A DNA stretch of 64,000 nt. It comes from Treponema succinifaciens DSM 2489 (GTDB lineage Bacteria; Spirochaetota; Spirochaetia; Treponematales; Treponemataceae). The notes under the pieces are model-generated. The model was not told the origin of the DNA, ran no database searches, and saw nothing but the letters and a program-made list of their open reading frames with translations. The position numbers and the translations under genes were made by a program. The stretch covers positions 62,001 to 126,000 of the forward strand of contig NC_015386.1 of assembly GCF_000195275.1 (NCBI RefSeq). Reading direction: 5' to 3'. How positions within the stretch are numbered: position 1 is the stretch's first letter; each line of letters opens with the position of its first letter. Below are positions 55,618-63,498 of the stretch, in pieces.

Positions 55618-56693
55618 TCATCACCTCCAGCCTCAGATTCTTCCGTTGGTTCAGTCTTTTCCAAGTCGGTTTTCTTCGTGACTTTCTTTTCAACCACAAC
55701 CTTTTCTTTCCCAAGTCTGAGTGTGATCTTGTTGATAAGGCGAGGAATCACGAAAGTGTTTTTATGAACGCTGTAATTCACGATTTCGTTTTTCTCATTA
55801 AACAGAACAGGCAGCTTTTTCTGAAGGACAACCGGCTCAACTTGAATATAGGTGCACTGTCCGTCGTCATAAATGCGGTTCGGCAAAAACTCCGGCTTTT
55901 TGAATCGCGAATATTTGATTTTGTAGTCGAAGGAAAGAAGCTCAGGATTTGATACCCGCAGATAGTCGCTTATAATCTCACGACCTTTATTCGGGTCTTC
56001 CTTCTTTGCCCAGACATTCTTTTCAAGCGGGTATGAGAACTTCACCATAGCCATGTGCGTATCCGAAAACGAACGCAAGCGGAAATGATAAACACGACGG
56101 TCTGTAATAATCACAAGAGAGGAGTCCTGCTTTGAATAGGCTGGTTTTACGAAAAGATGCTGCACATCCTTTCCTGTAATTGGATTTTTTGCAACTCCCG
56201 CCGTCAACTCCCAGACCGATTCATCCTCCGAAAGCAGGGGAGTTCCAATAACGACTTCGCCTTCTTCCAGAACAATGTCCGTAAGATGATAAGGCTGGGC
56301 GTAGACTTCGAAGACAAAGTTATCATTGAACTGATAGAAGAATGTCCCACTTTTATAATGCTCCGGCTTCTGTGTAGCCCGCTTCTGGCTGTCAGTTACC
56401 GCATCATAGCCCGTGAGCTTTTTATTTTCAGTTTCGGGATTGTCGTGCTGTTCAGGAACATAAACAGGACGGTCCACATATACTACTGTTTCCTCAACAT
56501 CCTGTACCTTCAATTCTTCTTGTGTCAGAAAGTTCTTTTCGTCAGCTTCGTTAAGCTGCTCTTCTTCCTCAATGGAACGAGCGGCTTTTGGTGACTCCAA
56601 CTTAAAGTTGTTGGGAAGTTCCATGTTCTGTGTGGTCGTGCATGAGGTAAGCAGAACGCTTACCATAAGCACATATGCAAGTTTTCTTTTCAT
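55614..56693 (-). CDS. virB9: Type IV secretion VirB9/TrbG-like lipoprotein
   Basis: 359 residues from ATG 56693, preferred over the further upstream start because it begins a lipoprotein signal (MKRKLAYVLMVSVLLTSC) and has AGAGGAGT before it. A linker with acidic repeats is followed by the VirB9 core (NDNFVFEVYAQPYHLTDIVL, SLVIITDRRVYHFRLRSF, and C-terminal RIYDDGQCTYIQVEPVVLQK, ending VIPRLINKITLRLG). VirB9 forms the outer-membrane core complex with VirB10. The lipobox may take over the role of a separate VirB7, which is not seen. Confidence 0.88.
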   Translation of the reverse strand: MKRKLAYVLMVSVLLTSCTTTQNMELPNNFKLESPKAARSIEEEEQLNEADEKNFLTQEELKVQDVEETVVYVDRPVYVPEQHDNPETENKKLTGYDAVTDSQKRATQKPEHYKSGTFFYQFNDNFVFEVYAQPYHLTDIVLEEGEVVIGTPLLSEDESVWELTAGVAKNPITGKDVQHLFVKPAYSKQDSSLVIITDRRVYHFRLRSFSDTHMAMVKFSYPLEKNVWAKKEDPNKGREIISDYLRVSNPELLSFDYKIKYSRFKKPEFLPNRIYDDGQCTYIQVEPVVLQKKLPVLFNEKNEIVNYSVHKNTFVIPRLINKITLRLGKEKVVVEKKVTKKTDLEKTEPTEESEAGGDE

Positions 56694-56733
56694 TGGTTGT
56701 ACTCCTCTTGATGTATTTTTTTTGATTTGTGAC

Positions 56734-57438
56734 TTATTTTGTTTTTGTTGATGTGTTTTCAATCGGCTTCATATCAAAAGCTGTGATGTAGATTCCAAGC
56801 GGATTATCCTTGATGTCCTCGTCCGAAGGCTGGAGCATTTTGACCGTAATAACCGCACGGAACGATTCATCGCTCATCATCTGCCCGGAAAGCTGGCGGG
56901 TAATAATCTGATAATCAACCTGATAAGTGTCTGCGGAAAGCTTTAACGGTTCGGTCTGGAAAATAACTTCCTTCGTGCGATTCCCGAAATCTTTGAAAGG
57001 ATTGTTTTCACGGACAAGCGTTGAATACTTCTGTGCTGTTGTTGAAGTCAGAAGATGATAAGTTTTTGCAACAGATTTTTTCATCACTATCTTATCAGTG
57101 GAAAGCGTGTTCGTAAGGCTGATGAATTCTTTGACCTGTGCCTGAATCGCAACTTCGGGAACATTGAAGTTCTGATAGTTTCTGCGGGAAACAGGACCGA
57201 TGTACTGCGTTTCGCCAAAATCATTCATCGTAACAAGTACGGGAATTGAATCTGGGCGACTGACAGCAAAAATGGTGATTCCGATGGAAAGAAAAAAAGA
57301 AAGGGTAGCCACAATAACCACAAATTTCAAAATCCGATTCTCCTGCTGCACCTGACCGCAAATATAGTCAAAGTGCTGGAGCTACGGATTGAAAGGGGTT
57401 GCGTTGGTTCCCTTCGGCAAGAAATTTTTTGAACTCAA
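56734..57438 (-). pseudogene. virB8: Type IV secretion VirB8/TrbF-like gene with amber codon 19
   Basis: The body, from GTG 57351 (QQENRILKFVVIVATLSFFL membrane segment, then DFGETQYIGPVSRRNYQNF, ending VKMLQPSDEDIKDNPLGIYI), is VirB8-like. In the same frame further upstream a TTG at 57438 with an excellent GGGAGGT site begins MSSKNFLPKGTNATPFNP, then TAG (57384-57382), then LQHFDYICGQVQQENRI. The upstream sequence reads like a normal VirB8/TrbF start, so a nonsense mutation, suppression, or restart at GTG are all possible. The restart product of 205 residues keeps the membrane helix and periplasmic domain. Confidence 0.72.
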
Positions 57439-57448
57439 TGTACCTCCC

Positions 57449-57458
57449 TGGGCAGGTC
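57449..57458 (-). promoter_or_regulatory. Shared GACCTGCCCA element before virB8
   Basis: On the gene strand GACCTGCCCAGGGAGGT leads into the TTG start. The same ten bases occur upstream of the topoisomerase (59906-59915) and relaxase (59633-59642, opposite strand) in the same orientation relative to each gene. In two of the three it touches the ribosome site, so translational or transcriptional control by one regulator is plausible. Confidence 0.5.
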
Positions 57459-57541
57459 AGTACATTTTTCAGAATATCTAAAAGCGGGCTTTTAGTCAAT
57501 ATTTCATTTAGTACATAAATCATTCACATTCTTCTTAAAGT

Positions 57542-57570
57542 CTGACAAAATTCAGTTTCTATGCTATAAT
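57542..57570 (+). promoter_or_regulatory. Strong sigma-70-type promoter of the 57591 gene
   Basis: CTGACA (57542-57547) and TATAAT (57565-57570) with a 17-bp spacer; transcription would start near 57577, 14 bp before ATG, with AGGGGAA between. One of the best promoters in the window. Confidence 0.75.
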
Positions 57571-57590
57571 GAAGCCTAGGGGAATCGGAT

Positions 57591-58115
57591 ATGGAAATTG
57601 ATATTGAAATTGACGGACTAACCAATTGCCTTGTAGAACGGGCAACAGGACAAGAAAAAGATACTCAATATCGCCTTATTTCAAAAACAATTACAAAGGC
57701 TGAAGCAGAAAATTTGAAAATAGCTGGCTGGCTTTTTGATTGGAGCATTCCTCACTCAAATGGATACGAAGTTTACGAACTTTTGTTAAAAGACACAAAT
57801 GAAAGACAAGGCTTAATAGCACTAAAACATATTCGTAATCAACTTTATACTCATGTTGATGTTGTAGAATCTTCTCCCTCTAATAGAGGAAGCCATGGTA
57901 TTTATCAAGGTGTTGGTGCTCATTTGTTTGCAATCGCTTGCAAATTAAGCTGGGATGTTGGAAATGAAGGTTTTGTTCAGTTTAAGGCAAAGACAAATCT
58001 TGTTGAACATTACAGAGAAACTCTAAATGCTCAGAATATTGACGACCAGAATATGTTTATTGATAGTTACTCTGCTATCAATCTTATAAAAAAATATTTT
58101 TCAGAGGAGGCTTAA
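57591..58115 (+). CDS. GNAT-like acetyltransferase, possible toxin of a two-gene module
   Basis: 174 residues. A beta-alpha pattern of the GNAT fold is visible: YEVYELLLKDTNERQGLIAL strands, a motif-A-like GVGAHLFAIACKLSWDVGNE turn and helix, FVQFKAKTNLVEHYRETLNA motif B with the typical tyrosine. The partner gene starts 3 bp after it. Several GNAT enzymes act as toxins by acetylating aminoacyl-tRNA; a small partner gene and placement in a mobile region make this plausible here, although an order of toxin first is less common. It could also be a protein acetyltransferase without toxicity. Confidence 0.6.
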   Translation: MEIDIEIDGLTNCLVERATGQEKDTQYRLISKTITKAEAENLKIAGWLFDWSIPHSNGYEVYELLLKDTNERQGLIALKHIRNQLYTHVDVVESSPSNRGSHGIYQGVGAHLFAIACKLSWDVGNEGFVQFKAKTNLVEHYRETLNAQNIDDQNMFIDSYSAINLIKKYFSEEA

Positions 58116-58118
58116 TAT

Positions 58119-58331
58119 ATGATTAGCGTCAGAGAACCTGTTGTTTGTGATAATTATACTATTACATTCAAAGAACCAGATGTTGCTCTACGATTCGGAG
58201 AAGCAATGCCAGACTCACGACTTACCGAGCCTTCCGATGGAAAAGTATTTCGTCTTAGGGAAGCCATTATACTTTCAAAAAAGTTAGGTCGCCCTCTAAC
58301 AAAAGATGAAATGAAAGAATTTACTTTGTAA
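58119..58331 (+). CDS. Small partner of the GNAT-like protein (possible antitoxin)
   Basis: 70 residues, no recognised family. Short beta start (VVCDNYTITFKEPDVALRFG), then a helix near the end (FRLREAIILSKKLGRPLTKD). It is 3 bp after the GNAT-like gene behind a GAGGAGGC site, so they are co-expressed. The size and coupling fit an antitoxin. Confidence 0.55.
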   Translation: MISVREPVVCDNYTITFKEPDVALRFGEAMPDSRLTEPSDGKVFRLREAIILSKKLGRPLTKDEMKEFTL

Positions 58332-58335
58332 CGAC

Positions 58336-58372
58336 TGGCGGAGATTCCAAGTCTGACTTGAAATCTCCGCCA
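58336..58372. terminator. Bidirectional terminator hairpin
   Basis: TGGCGGAGATT (58336-58346) and AATCTCCGCCA (58362-58372) pair perfectly over 11 bp, and the inner CAAGTC/GACTTG can extend the stem. It lies between the convergent antitoxin-like and relaxase genes. Confidence 0.75.
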
Positions 58373-58387
58373 ATAATGACATCGCAT

Positions 58388-59584
58388 TTATCTTTCAAAT
58401 CCGTATGATTTATCATTAACAACACGGATATTTCGTTCTGAAATCTGCTTCTTTAATCCTCCTGCAGGAGCGGAAATTGATACCGTCTTTCCTTCAAGAT
58501 TTTCCTTGTGAAGCTGATAAACCGGGACATAGATTCTTTCTTTATCCGTTCTGATAATCACTGCGTCATTCCAGCTTTCATCTTTATCAAAATTGATTGT
58601 CTTCTCGACTACACCGTAAACGCTGCCGCCTTCAAATAAACGCAGTGGCAGGGGAGACGGCTTGAGATATTCATCAAGAAACGAATTATACCGTCCGCTT
58701 GCCTGTAAGACTTCCTGCCATTCAGGTTCAGGATTCAGTGTGAAAAAAGCACCTTCGTTCTGTGCAAGTTTTATCGTTGTCAAATACGCAAGCCTATTCT
58801 GTAAACTTTGATTCAGGTTCTTCGCAAAAATCTTTCCGTCATATTGCAACAACCTGTCGTCAAGGCTCGTCCATCTGGCCGCCAGAGGAAGCCGTTCGTT
58901 TGTAGCTTGGATTTCCTCATAACTTCGCTCTCCTATCATCACAGTTATCATTTCAGAAAGCACTTCCCGCATTGTCGTCTTAACCATCTCCTTTGCAAAA
59001 AACACCTTTCGTCCGTTCTTGACTGTTCCGTTGATTGCAAGATGTGCATGACGGTGAGCGGTATTATTGTGGATGCAGCTTTCCCAGTAGAGTTTGTAGC
59101 CCGTTAGATTTTCCAGCCGTTCAATGAATTTTCCTGTCAAAAGCTTCAAGTCTACATTCTGACTTTCCGGCGAGATGATGCATTTGAAATGGTCTTTAGC
59201 CATATTCGCTTCGTATTCCGCAAGGTCAGTCCCGAACAATTCAGGCTTTTCCTCGACTTCCGATTTTTCAGTCTGCGGCATATAGGTTTTCAGATATTTC
59301 AGATGAGCCTCTTTTGAATGCCCAATCGACATCTTAAAAGTGACTCTCTGCTTTCGTGAGTTTTCCGAGCCTTCCGACTTTACATGAAAACCGCTGCTTC
59401 CAAAACTGCCATTCTGCGATTTGTGCCATCTGGCACTTTTTGTTTTAATGAGATTTTTCAAAATCCTGTTCAGGTTCCCAACATCGTCTTTTTTGTACGC
59501 TGGTCTTCGCCAATCATAAAGCCCTGTGTCTTTCTCAGGATTTTCTTTTTTGGGGTGATTAAAAATTGATTTGATATTCTCCAT
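58388..59584 (-). CDS. MOBP-like relaxase
   Basis: 398 residues from ATG 59584, chosen over 59620 because GGAG lies five bases before it. The metal-binding histidine triad pattern is clear near residues 170-180: NNTAHRHAHLAINGT followed by a glycine-rich strand and KVFFAKEM, as in VirD2/MOBP relaxases. These nick the transfer origin and stay bound to the 5' end. N-terminal basic residues (HKSQNGSFGSSGFHVKSEG) may bind DNA. The C-terminal part has an SH3-like barrel (VYGVVEKTINFDKDESWNDA). The likely transfer origin is the 59590-59927 spacer. Confidence 0.8.
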   Translation of the reverse strand: MENIKSIFNHPKKENPEKDTGLYDWRRPAYKKDDVGNLNRILKNLIKTKSARWHKSQNGSFGSSGFHVKSEGSENSRKQRVTFKMSIGHSKEAHLKYLKTYMPQTEKSEVEEKPELFGTDLAEYEANMAKDHFKCIISPESQNVDLKLLTGKFIERLENLTGYKLYWESCIHNNTAHRHAHLAINGTVKNGRKVFFAKEMVKTTMREVLSEMITVMIGERSYEEIQATNERLPLAARWTSLDDRLLQYDGKIFAKNLNQSLQNRLAYLTTIKLAQNEGAFFTLNPEPEWQEVLQASGRYNSFLDEYLKPSPLPLRLFEGGSVYGVVEKTINFDKDESWNDAVIIRTDKERIYVPVYQLHKENLEGKTVSISAPAGGLKKQISERNIRVVNDKSYGFER

Positions 59585-59927
59585 ATACGCTCCGTTTTTA
59601 GTGCGCCCCACTTGGCACATCAGATTGATATATGGGCAGGTCGGATTAAATGTATCGGAGCGGGGAGTAAAAGGTCAAGACAGCAGGAAAGCCAGCAAAA
59701 ATAGGGGTGTGCCACACGAAAATGCCCTGTGCCACAAATCTGCCTAGGTATTACAAGGAATTAGAATCCTCCGTGCCACATTTTTTATCTTGTGGTCAGT
59801 TGGTTCAAGAAACTTTCATCACTTTAGCCACTTTGCGCCATCTGGCTCATCACAAATTGCTTGATTCTCTTCCTCAAAATCACTATCTTAATCCAATCAT
59901 ACTTCGACCTGCCCAGGAAGAGGTTTA
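59585..59927. other. Candidate transfer origin / control region between relaxase and topoisomerase
   Basis: No convincing gene. GTGCCACA occurs at 59709-59716, 59729-59736 and 59773-59780, and an inverted near-copy (TGGCACA) at 59613-59619. TGGGCAGGTCG (59633-59643) and CGACCTGCCCA (59905-59915) form an 11-bp inverted pair at the two ends. Repeats next to a divergent relaxase gene are typical of transfer origins; some of the repeats may instead be regulator sites. Confidence 0.5.
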
Positions 59928-61700
59928 ATGATTATACTTACCGAAAAACCGAGCGTGGCAAAAGACTTCGCTTCGGCACTGGGCTGTAGTTATTCCGCAA
60001 AAGACAAATGCTACAAAAGTTCTGACGGAAAAACTACGATCGCAAACTGCGTGGGGCATCTGTTTAATCTGGCAGAACCTGCCGCCTACAATCCGTCCTT
60101 CAAAAGCTGGAAGAATCTTCCTATCATTCCCGAAAATTTCATTTACCAACCAAGCGAAAATCTGAAAGATGTCGCAAAAAATGTCGTTTCGCTTTTGAAA
60201 CATCACAAAACGGATGAAATCCTGATTGCGACTGACGCAGACAGAGAAGGGGAGATTATCGCACGGGAATGTTTGAATGCTGCCGGAATTACCGATTCCG
60301 ACAATATCCGTAGGTTTTGGGTTTCTCAGGCTCTCACAAAAGATGTGATTCTGGACGGAATCAAAAATGCCCGGCCGATTTCCGATTATGACTTTCTTGC
60401 CAAACAAGGCTTCGCACGACAGAAAGCTGACTGGCTCATCGGAATGAACGCAACTCGTTATGTATCAAACAGGGTAAACGGCGGGGGAGTTCTTGCTGTT
60501 GGCCGGGTTCAGACCGCAATCCTTTCAGAAATCGCCAGACGCTGCGAGGAAATTTCCAGCTTCAAGCGCGAAAAATACTACGAAGCAGAAGCAGCCTTGC
60601 TTGCGCCAGATGACACATCATGCGTAACTGCAACTTTTGAGAAAGACGGTTCTACGCACTTTTCCGATAAATCCACAGTCCAGAAACTGGACTCTCTCGA
60701 AAACAAAACTGCAAAACTTGTTTTCGTAAAACACGACAAGCGCACTGTGAATCCGCCGCAGCTTTACAACCTGAATGACCTTCAGAAAGATGCATTCGCA
60801 TACTTCGGCTACTCTGCAGAAATGACTCTTTCAGTCGTCCAGAGGCTTTACGAGAATTACAAATGCGTTTCTTACCCCCGCACTCCTAGCCGAGTAATGG
60901 GAAGTCACAATGTTGAACTTTGCCGTGAACTTTTCGACAAAATGCTCCGTGCTTCGCCTGAATACTTTGAGCTTCACTCAGTTGCTGAAATCAATGAAAG
61001 CAACAAACGGATTTTTGATGATTCAAAACTGGAAGCACATCACGCACTTATTCCTCTCAGCACATTACCTGAAAATGCAACAGTTGAAGATGACAACATC
61101 TACTCGCTGATTCTTGAACGCTTAATGCTTGCTTTTGCCCCAGCTTGTGAAATGGAAAACATGACCGTACATCTTTCCGTGAATGAGAATATCTTTGTCA
61201 CAAGAGGAACGAAAGTCATAAACGCCGGCTGGAAAGATTACCGCAGATTCACCAGAAATCTTGGTAACAGAAATGAAATATCGGACGCACAGGATTTGAG
61301 CGAAATCGAACTTGAAAATCTTACGGTGAAATCAATCGAAGTAAAGGAAAAATTCACCAAACCGCCGAAGCATTACAATGAGGCAAGTCTCCTGGCGTTT
61401 ATGGAAAACCCGAAAAACAGCGACAATCAGAAGCTCGCAGGTCTTGGAACTTCCGCCACCCGCCATACCTTCATTCAGAAGCTGATCCGCAATAAGTTCA
61501 TCACCGCAGAAAACAAGAATCTTCTTGTTACTAAACAAGGAGAACGGCTGCTTGAAGTTCTTTCTAAAACGCCGTTCAAAAACATCGCCGATGTCTCGGA
61601 AACCACAAGATGGGAAGAAGAACTGTCCGAAAATCCTGATTCTTTCCTCGAAGAAATCAAGTCCTACATCAAGGACGCAGTTTCGGAGGGTGCCGCATGA
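59928..61700 (+). CDS. Type IA DNA topoisomerase, TopB-like, of mobile-element type
   Basis: 590 residues. TOPRIM domain with Glu6 in ILTEKPSVAKDF and TDADREGE at ~101-108; the active-site tyrosine is Tyr316 in CVSYPRTPSRVMG. Later segments EAHHALIPL and ATRHTFIQKLI are family hallmarks. It lacks the C-terminal zinc fingers of chromosomal TopA, matching topoisomerase III of conjugative elements, where it untangles DNA in transfer or replication. Starts behind an AGGAAGAGG site just after the shared GACCTGCCCA element. Confidence 0.88.
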   Translation: MIILTEKPSVAKDFASALGCSYSAKDKCYKSSDGKTTIANCVGHLFNLAEPAAYNPSFKSWKNLPIIPENFIYQPSENLKDVAKNVVSLLKHHKTDEILIATDADREGEIIARECLNAAGITDSDNIRRFWVSQALTKDVILDGIKNARPISDYDFLAKQGFARQKADWLIGMNATRYVSNRVNGGGVLAVGRVQTAILSEIARRCEEISSFKREKYYEAEAALLAPDDTSCVTATFEKDGSTHFSDKSTVQKLDSLENKTAKLVFVKHDKRTVNPPQLYNLNDLQKDAFAYFGYSAEMTLSVVQRLYENYKCVSYPRTPSRVMGSHNVELCRELFDKMLRASPEYFELHSVAEINESNKRIFDDSKLEAHHALIPLSTLPENATVEDDNIYSLILERLMLAFAPACEMENMTVHLSVNENIFVTRGTKVINAGWKDYRRFTRNLGNRNEISDAQDLSEIELENLTVKSIEVKEKFTKPPKHYNEASLLAFMENPKNSDNQKLAGLGTSATRHTFIQKLIRNKFITAENKNLLVTKQGERLLEVLSKTPFKNIADVSETTRWEEELSENPDSFLEEIKSYIKDAVSEGAA

Positions 61701-61849
61701 ACGAATCACTTTTCTTTTTTTCGCGGAACGGCTACGAAGTTCGGAAACTCAAAGTTCTTGGCACGACTTATTACATTGTTACCGGAAAAGGTAAACGCTA
61801 CATCAGAAAATCGCTCAAAAGCGTGAATGATATTGTCGGTGAACCTTAA
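61697..61849 (+). CDS. Small hypothetical protein after topoisomerase
   Basis: 50 residues, coupled to the topoisomerase by a 4-nt ATGA overlap. Beta-rich and basic: FFFSRNGYEVRKLKVLGTTY and YIVTGKGKRYIRKSLKSVND. A small DNA-binding or accessory protein is possible; no family recognised. The tight overlap supports it being real. Confidence 0.6.
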   Translation: MNESLFFFSRNGYEVRKLKVLGTTYYIVTGKGKRYIRKSLKSVNDIVGEP

Positions 61850-61871
61850 ACAATAAATCAAGCCGAAAAAG

Positions 61872-61901
61872 GGCAGGGGAGCAATTTTTTGTTCCCTTGC
61901 C
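61872..61901. terminator. Bidirectional terminator hairpin
   Basis: GGCAGGGGAGCAA pairs with TTGTTCCCTTGCC (two G-T pairs) around a T loop, between convergent genes ending at 61849 and 61910. Confidence 0.6.
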
Positions 61902-61909
61902 TTGCAATT

Positions 61910-62479
61910 CTATCTTTTCAAAATTACTCCGAAGTTCTTCTCGTAATTCTTTGAAACCTTGTATTTCCCTTCATAGTATTTCCGTACATGTGCGTTCATG
62001 CACTTAACAGGCTGGTTGGAATAGCTGAATATATTAAAGAGTCTTAGTAATTCTGACTGAGGGAAGCGTTTAAGCCCACACGGATTTAAGTCATACAAAC
62101 GAAGCAGGAAGTAAACCAAGTCTTTATCCCTATGTTTGTCCGTACTGTGATATTTTGGAATCCAAGGATTATTTCCAGACTTTGCTTCCATTATCATGTC
62201 CGAATAATTTTTCAACAAAACCTCTGTCAATTTTTCAAAAACAACAGGTGATTTTACAAATGTCTGTATCCTGTCAAATCTTTCAGATGGATGCTTTTTC
62301 AGATACATATTTATAAAATCACAAATACAAAATTCGTTGGTAATTCCATGAGATTCGAAGAGAAGTTTTTCGGATTGTTCATATATATCTCCAAAAATTG
62401 TTTTCAATTCGTTCAGAAATGAACTCTGCTTGCGTATAATGTAATCCAGAGAAAATCCTTCATATTGCGGGCACTCCAT
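61910..62479 (-). CDS. Hypothetical protein
   Basis: 189 residues, helical, no signal peptide or recognised motif. Notable segments are FLNELKTIFGDIYEQSEKLL and a basic end (YYEGKYKVSKNYEKNFGVIL). It starts 30 bp after the 62510 gene in the same direction, so the two probably form an operon. Function unknown. Confidence 0.55.
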   Translation of the reverse strand: MECPQYEGFSLDYIIRKQSSFLNELKTIFGDIYEQSEKLLFESHGITNEFCICDFINMYLKKHPSERFDRIQTFVKSPVVFEKLTEVLLKNYSDMIMEAKSGNNPWIPKYHSTDKHRDKDLVYFLLRLYDLNPCGLKRFPQSELLRLFNIFSYSNQPVKCMNAHVRKYYEGKYKVSKNYEKNFGVILKR

Positions 62480-62509
62480 TTTATAAAGCCCGCTGTTCTG
62501 AAATCCAAA

Positions 62510-63346
62510 CTACTTGTATAAACTCATAGGCATCACAAAAATAGTCCTTCCCATCGGGTTATTCAGGAAAGATTCTGGTGTGACATAAAACGAAAATTGG
62601 TTTAAGAGACCTTTTACAAAAAAGGTCAGGACTTGCATAAGGCGTTCTTCTATTCTACGAAAATCAGTGTAAAGAAGACTTAAATCATTAATATATCCAC
62701 TACATGGGATTTCACTTGCCCGAAAAAGAGTAACCGCTGGAAAGATAGAATTTATATCAGGAACAGCCTCATCCGGAATGTAACGGACAGCAACAGAAAG
62801 TCTGAGGAATTCTTTTACCTCATAAATAATTTTATCAATTCTAATATTGTTTTTGTCATACTCCAAATCCGAAGCTGTACAAAGCACATCTGAGAAAAGC
62901 GACATAAGTCCATGTATCATATGTTTTGATCTCTCAAATTCACGCATTGCTTCAGAGACATGCTGTTCACTCGTCAGTGAAAGCATTGATGATTTCTTAA
63001 CCTGAACAAATCCTGTCAAAACAGAGTCGATTACAGAAAGCACTTTTAACAAATATTCACTTACAGACCGAATTTCCGAAAACTTATATGTAATAAATGT
63101 AGTCGTAGAAAATGTAGATTTTACATCAAGAAAGCTATAGCAGGGCAAAGTGCCAGACATATCACGAAGCGATTTATTATAAAGTTCCGCACTGTTGAAA
63201 GTTTCCTGTTCTAAATGAAATTCGTTTTTTCTCTGTTCCTCTGACTTCTTTTCAAGAAATGAAATGTCAAAATCGATATCCTTAAAGCTATTAATTTTTG
63301 ATGTATAACCCTGTGCAAGTATTTTTACAGAATTTCCAACAACCAT
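62510..63346 (-). CDS. Hypothetical protein
   Basis: 278 residues, mostly helical, cytoplasmic, not recognised. It contains a segment like a four-helix bundle (SVSEYLLKVLSVIDSVLTGF, HVSEAMREFERSKHMIHGLM). It is divergent from the S24-type regulator, which may control it through the shared 150-bp spacer. Confidence 0.55.
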   Translation of the reverse strand: MVVGNSVKILAQGYTSKINSFKDIDFDISFLEKKSEEQRKNEFHLEQETFNSAELYNKSLRDMSGTLPCYSFLDVKSTFSTTTFITYKFSEIRSVSEYLLKVLSVIDSVLTGFVQVKKSSMLSLTSEQHVSEAMREFERSKHMIHGLMSLFSDVLCTASDLEYDKNNIRIDKIIYEVKEFLRLSVAVRYIPDEAVPDINSIFPAVTLFRASEIPCSGYINDLSLLYTDFRRIEERLMQVLTFFVKGLLNQFSFYVTPESFLNNPMGRTIFVMPMSLYK

Positions 63347-63498
63347 CTTTGTCCTAACCTATATGAATCAATAAAAGTGTGAAAGGTAATAGTAATTTAA
63401 ATTAAATATCTAGTCAATAAATATACTTTTTTTAGTATTTCTTATAACTTTATTGATTATTTTTTCCCCACTATATATAATACAATCCGGTAGCTTGA
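63347..63498. promoter_or_regulatory. Divergent promoter/operator region of the S24-type regulator
   Basis: AT-rich spacer with inverted repeats: TCAATAA (63414-63420) against TTATTGA (63450-63456), and ATACT/AGTAT around a T run at 63423-63438. A TATAAT-like box lies at about 63475. Such dyads next to a self-cleaving repressor gene are likely operators. Confidence 0.5.

Noticed and set aside
59707-59928. 73-residue plus-strand frame before the topoisomerase
   Set aside because: It consists of the GTGCCACA repeats and the shared upstream motif, has no ribosome site and reads like non-coding sequence.
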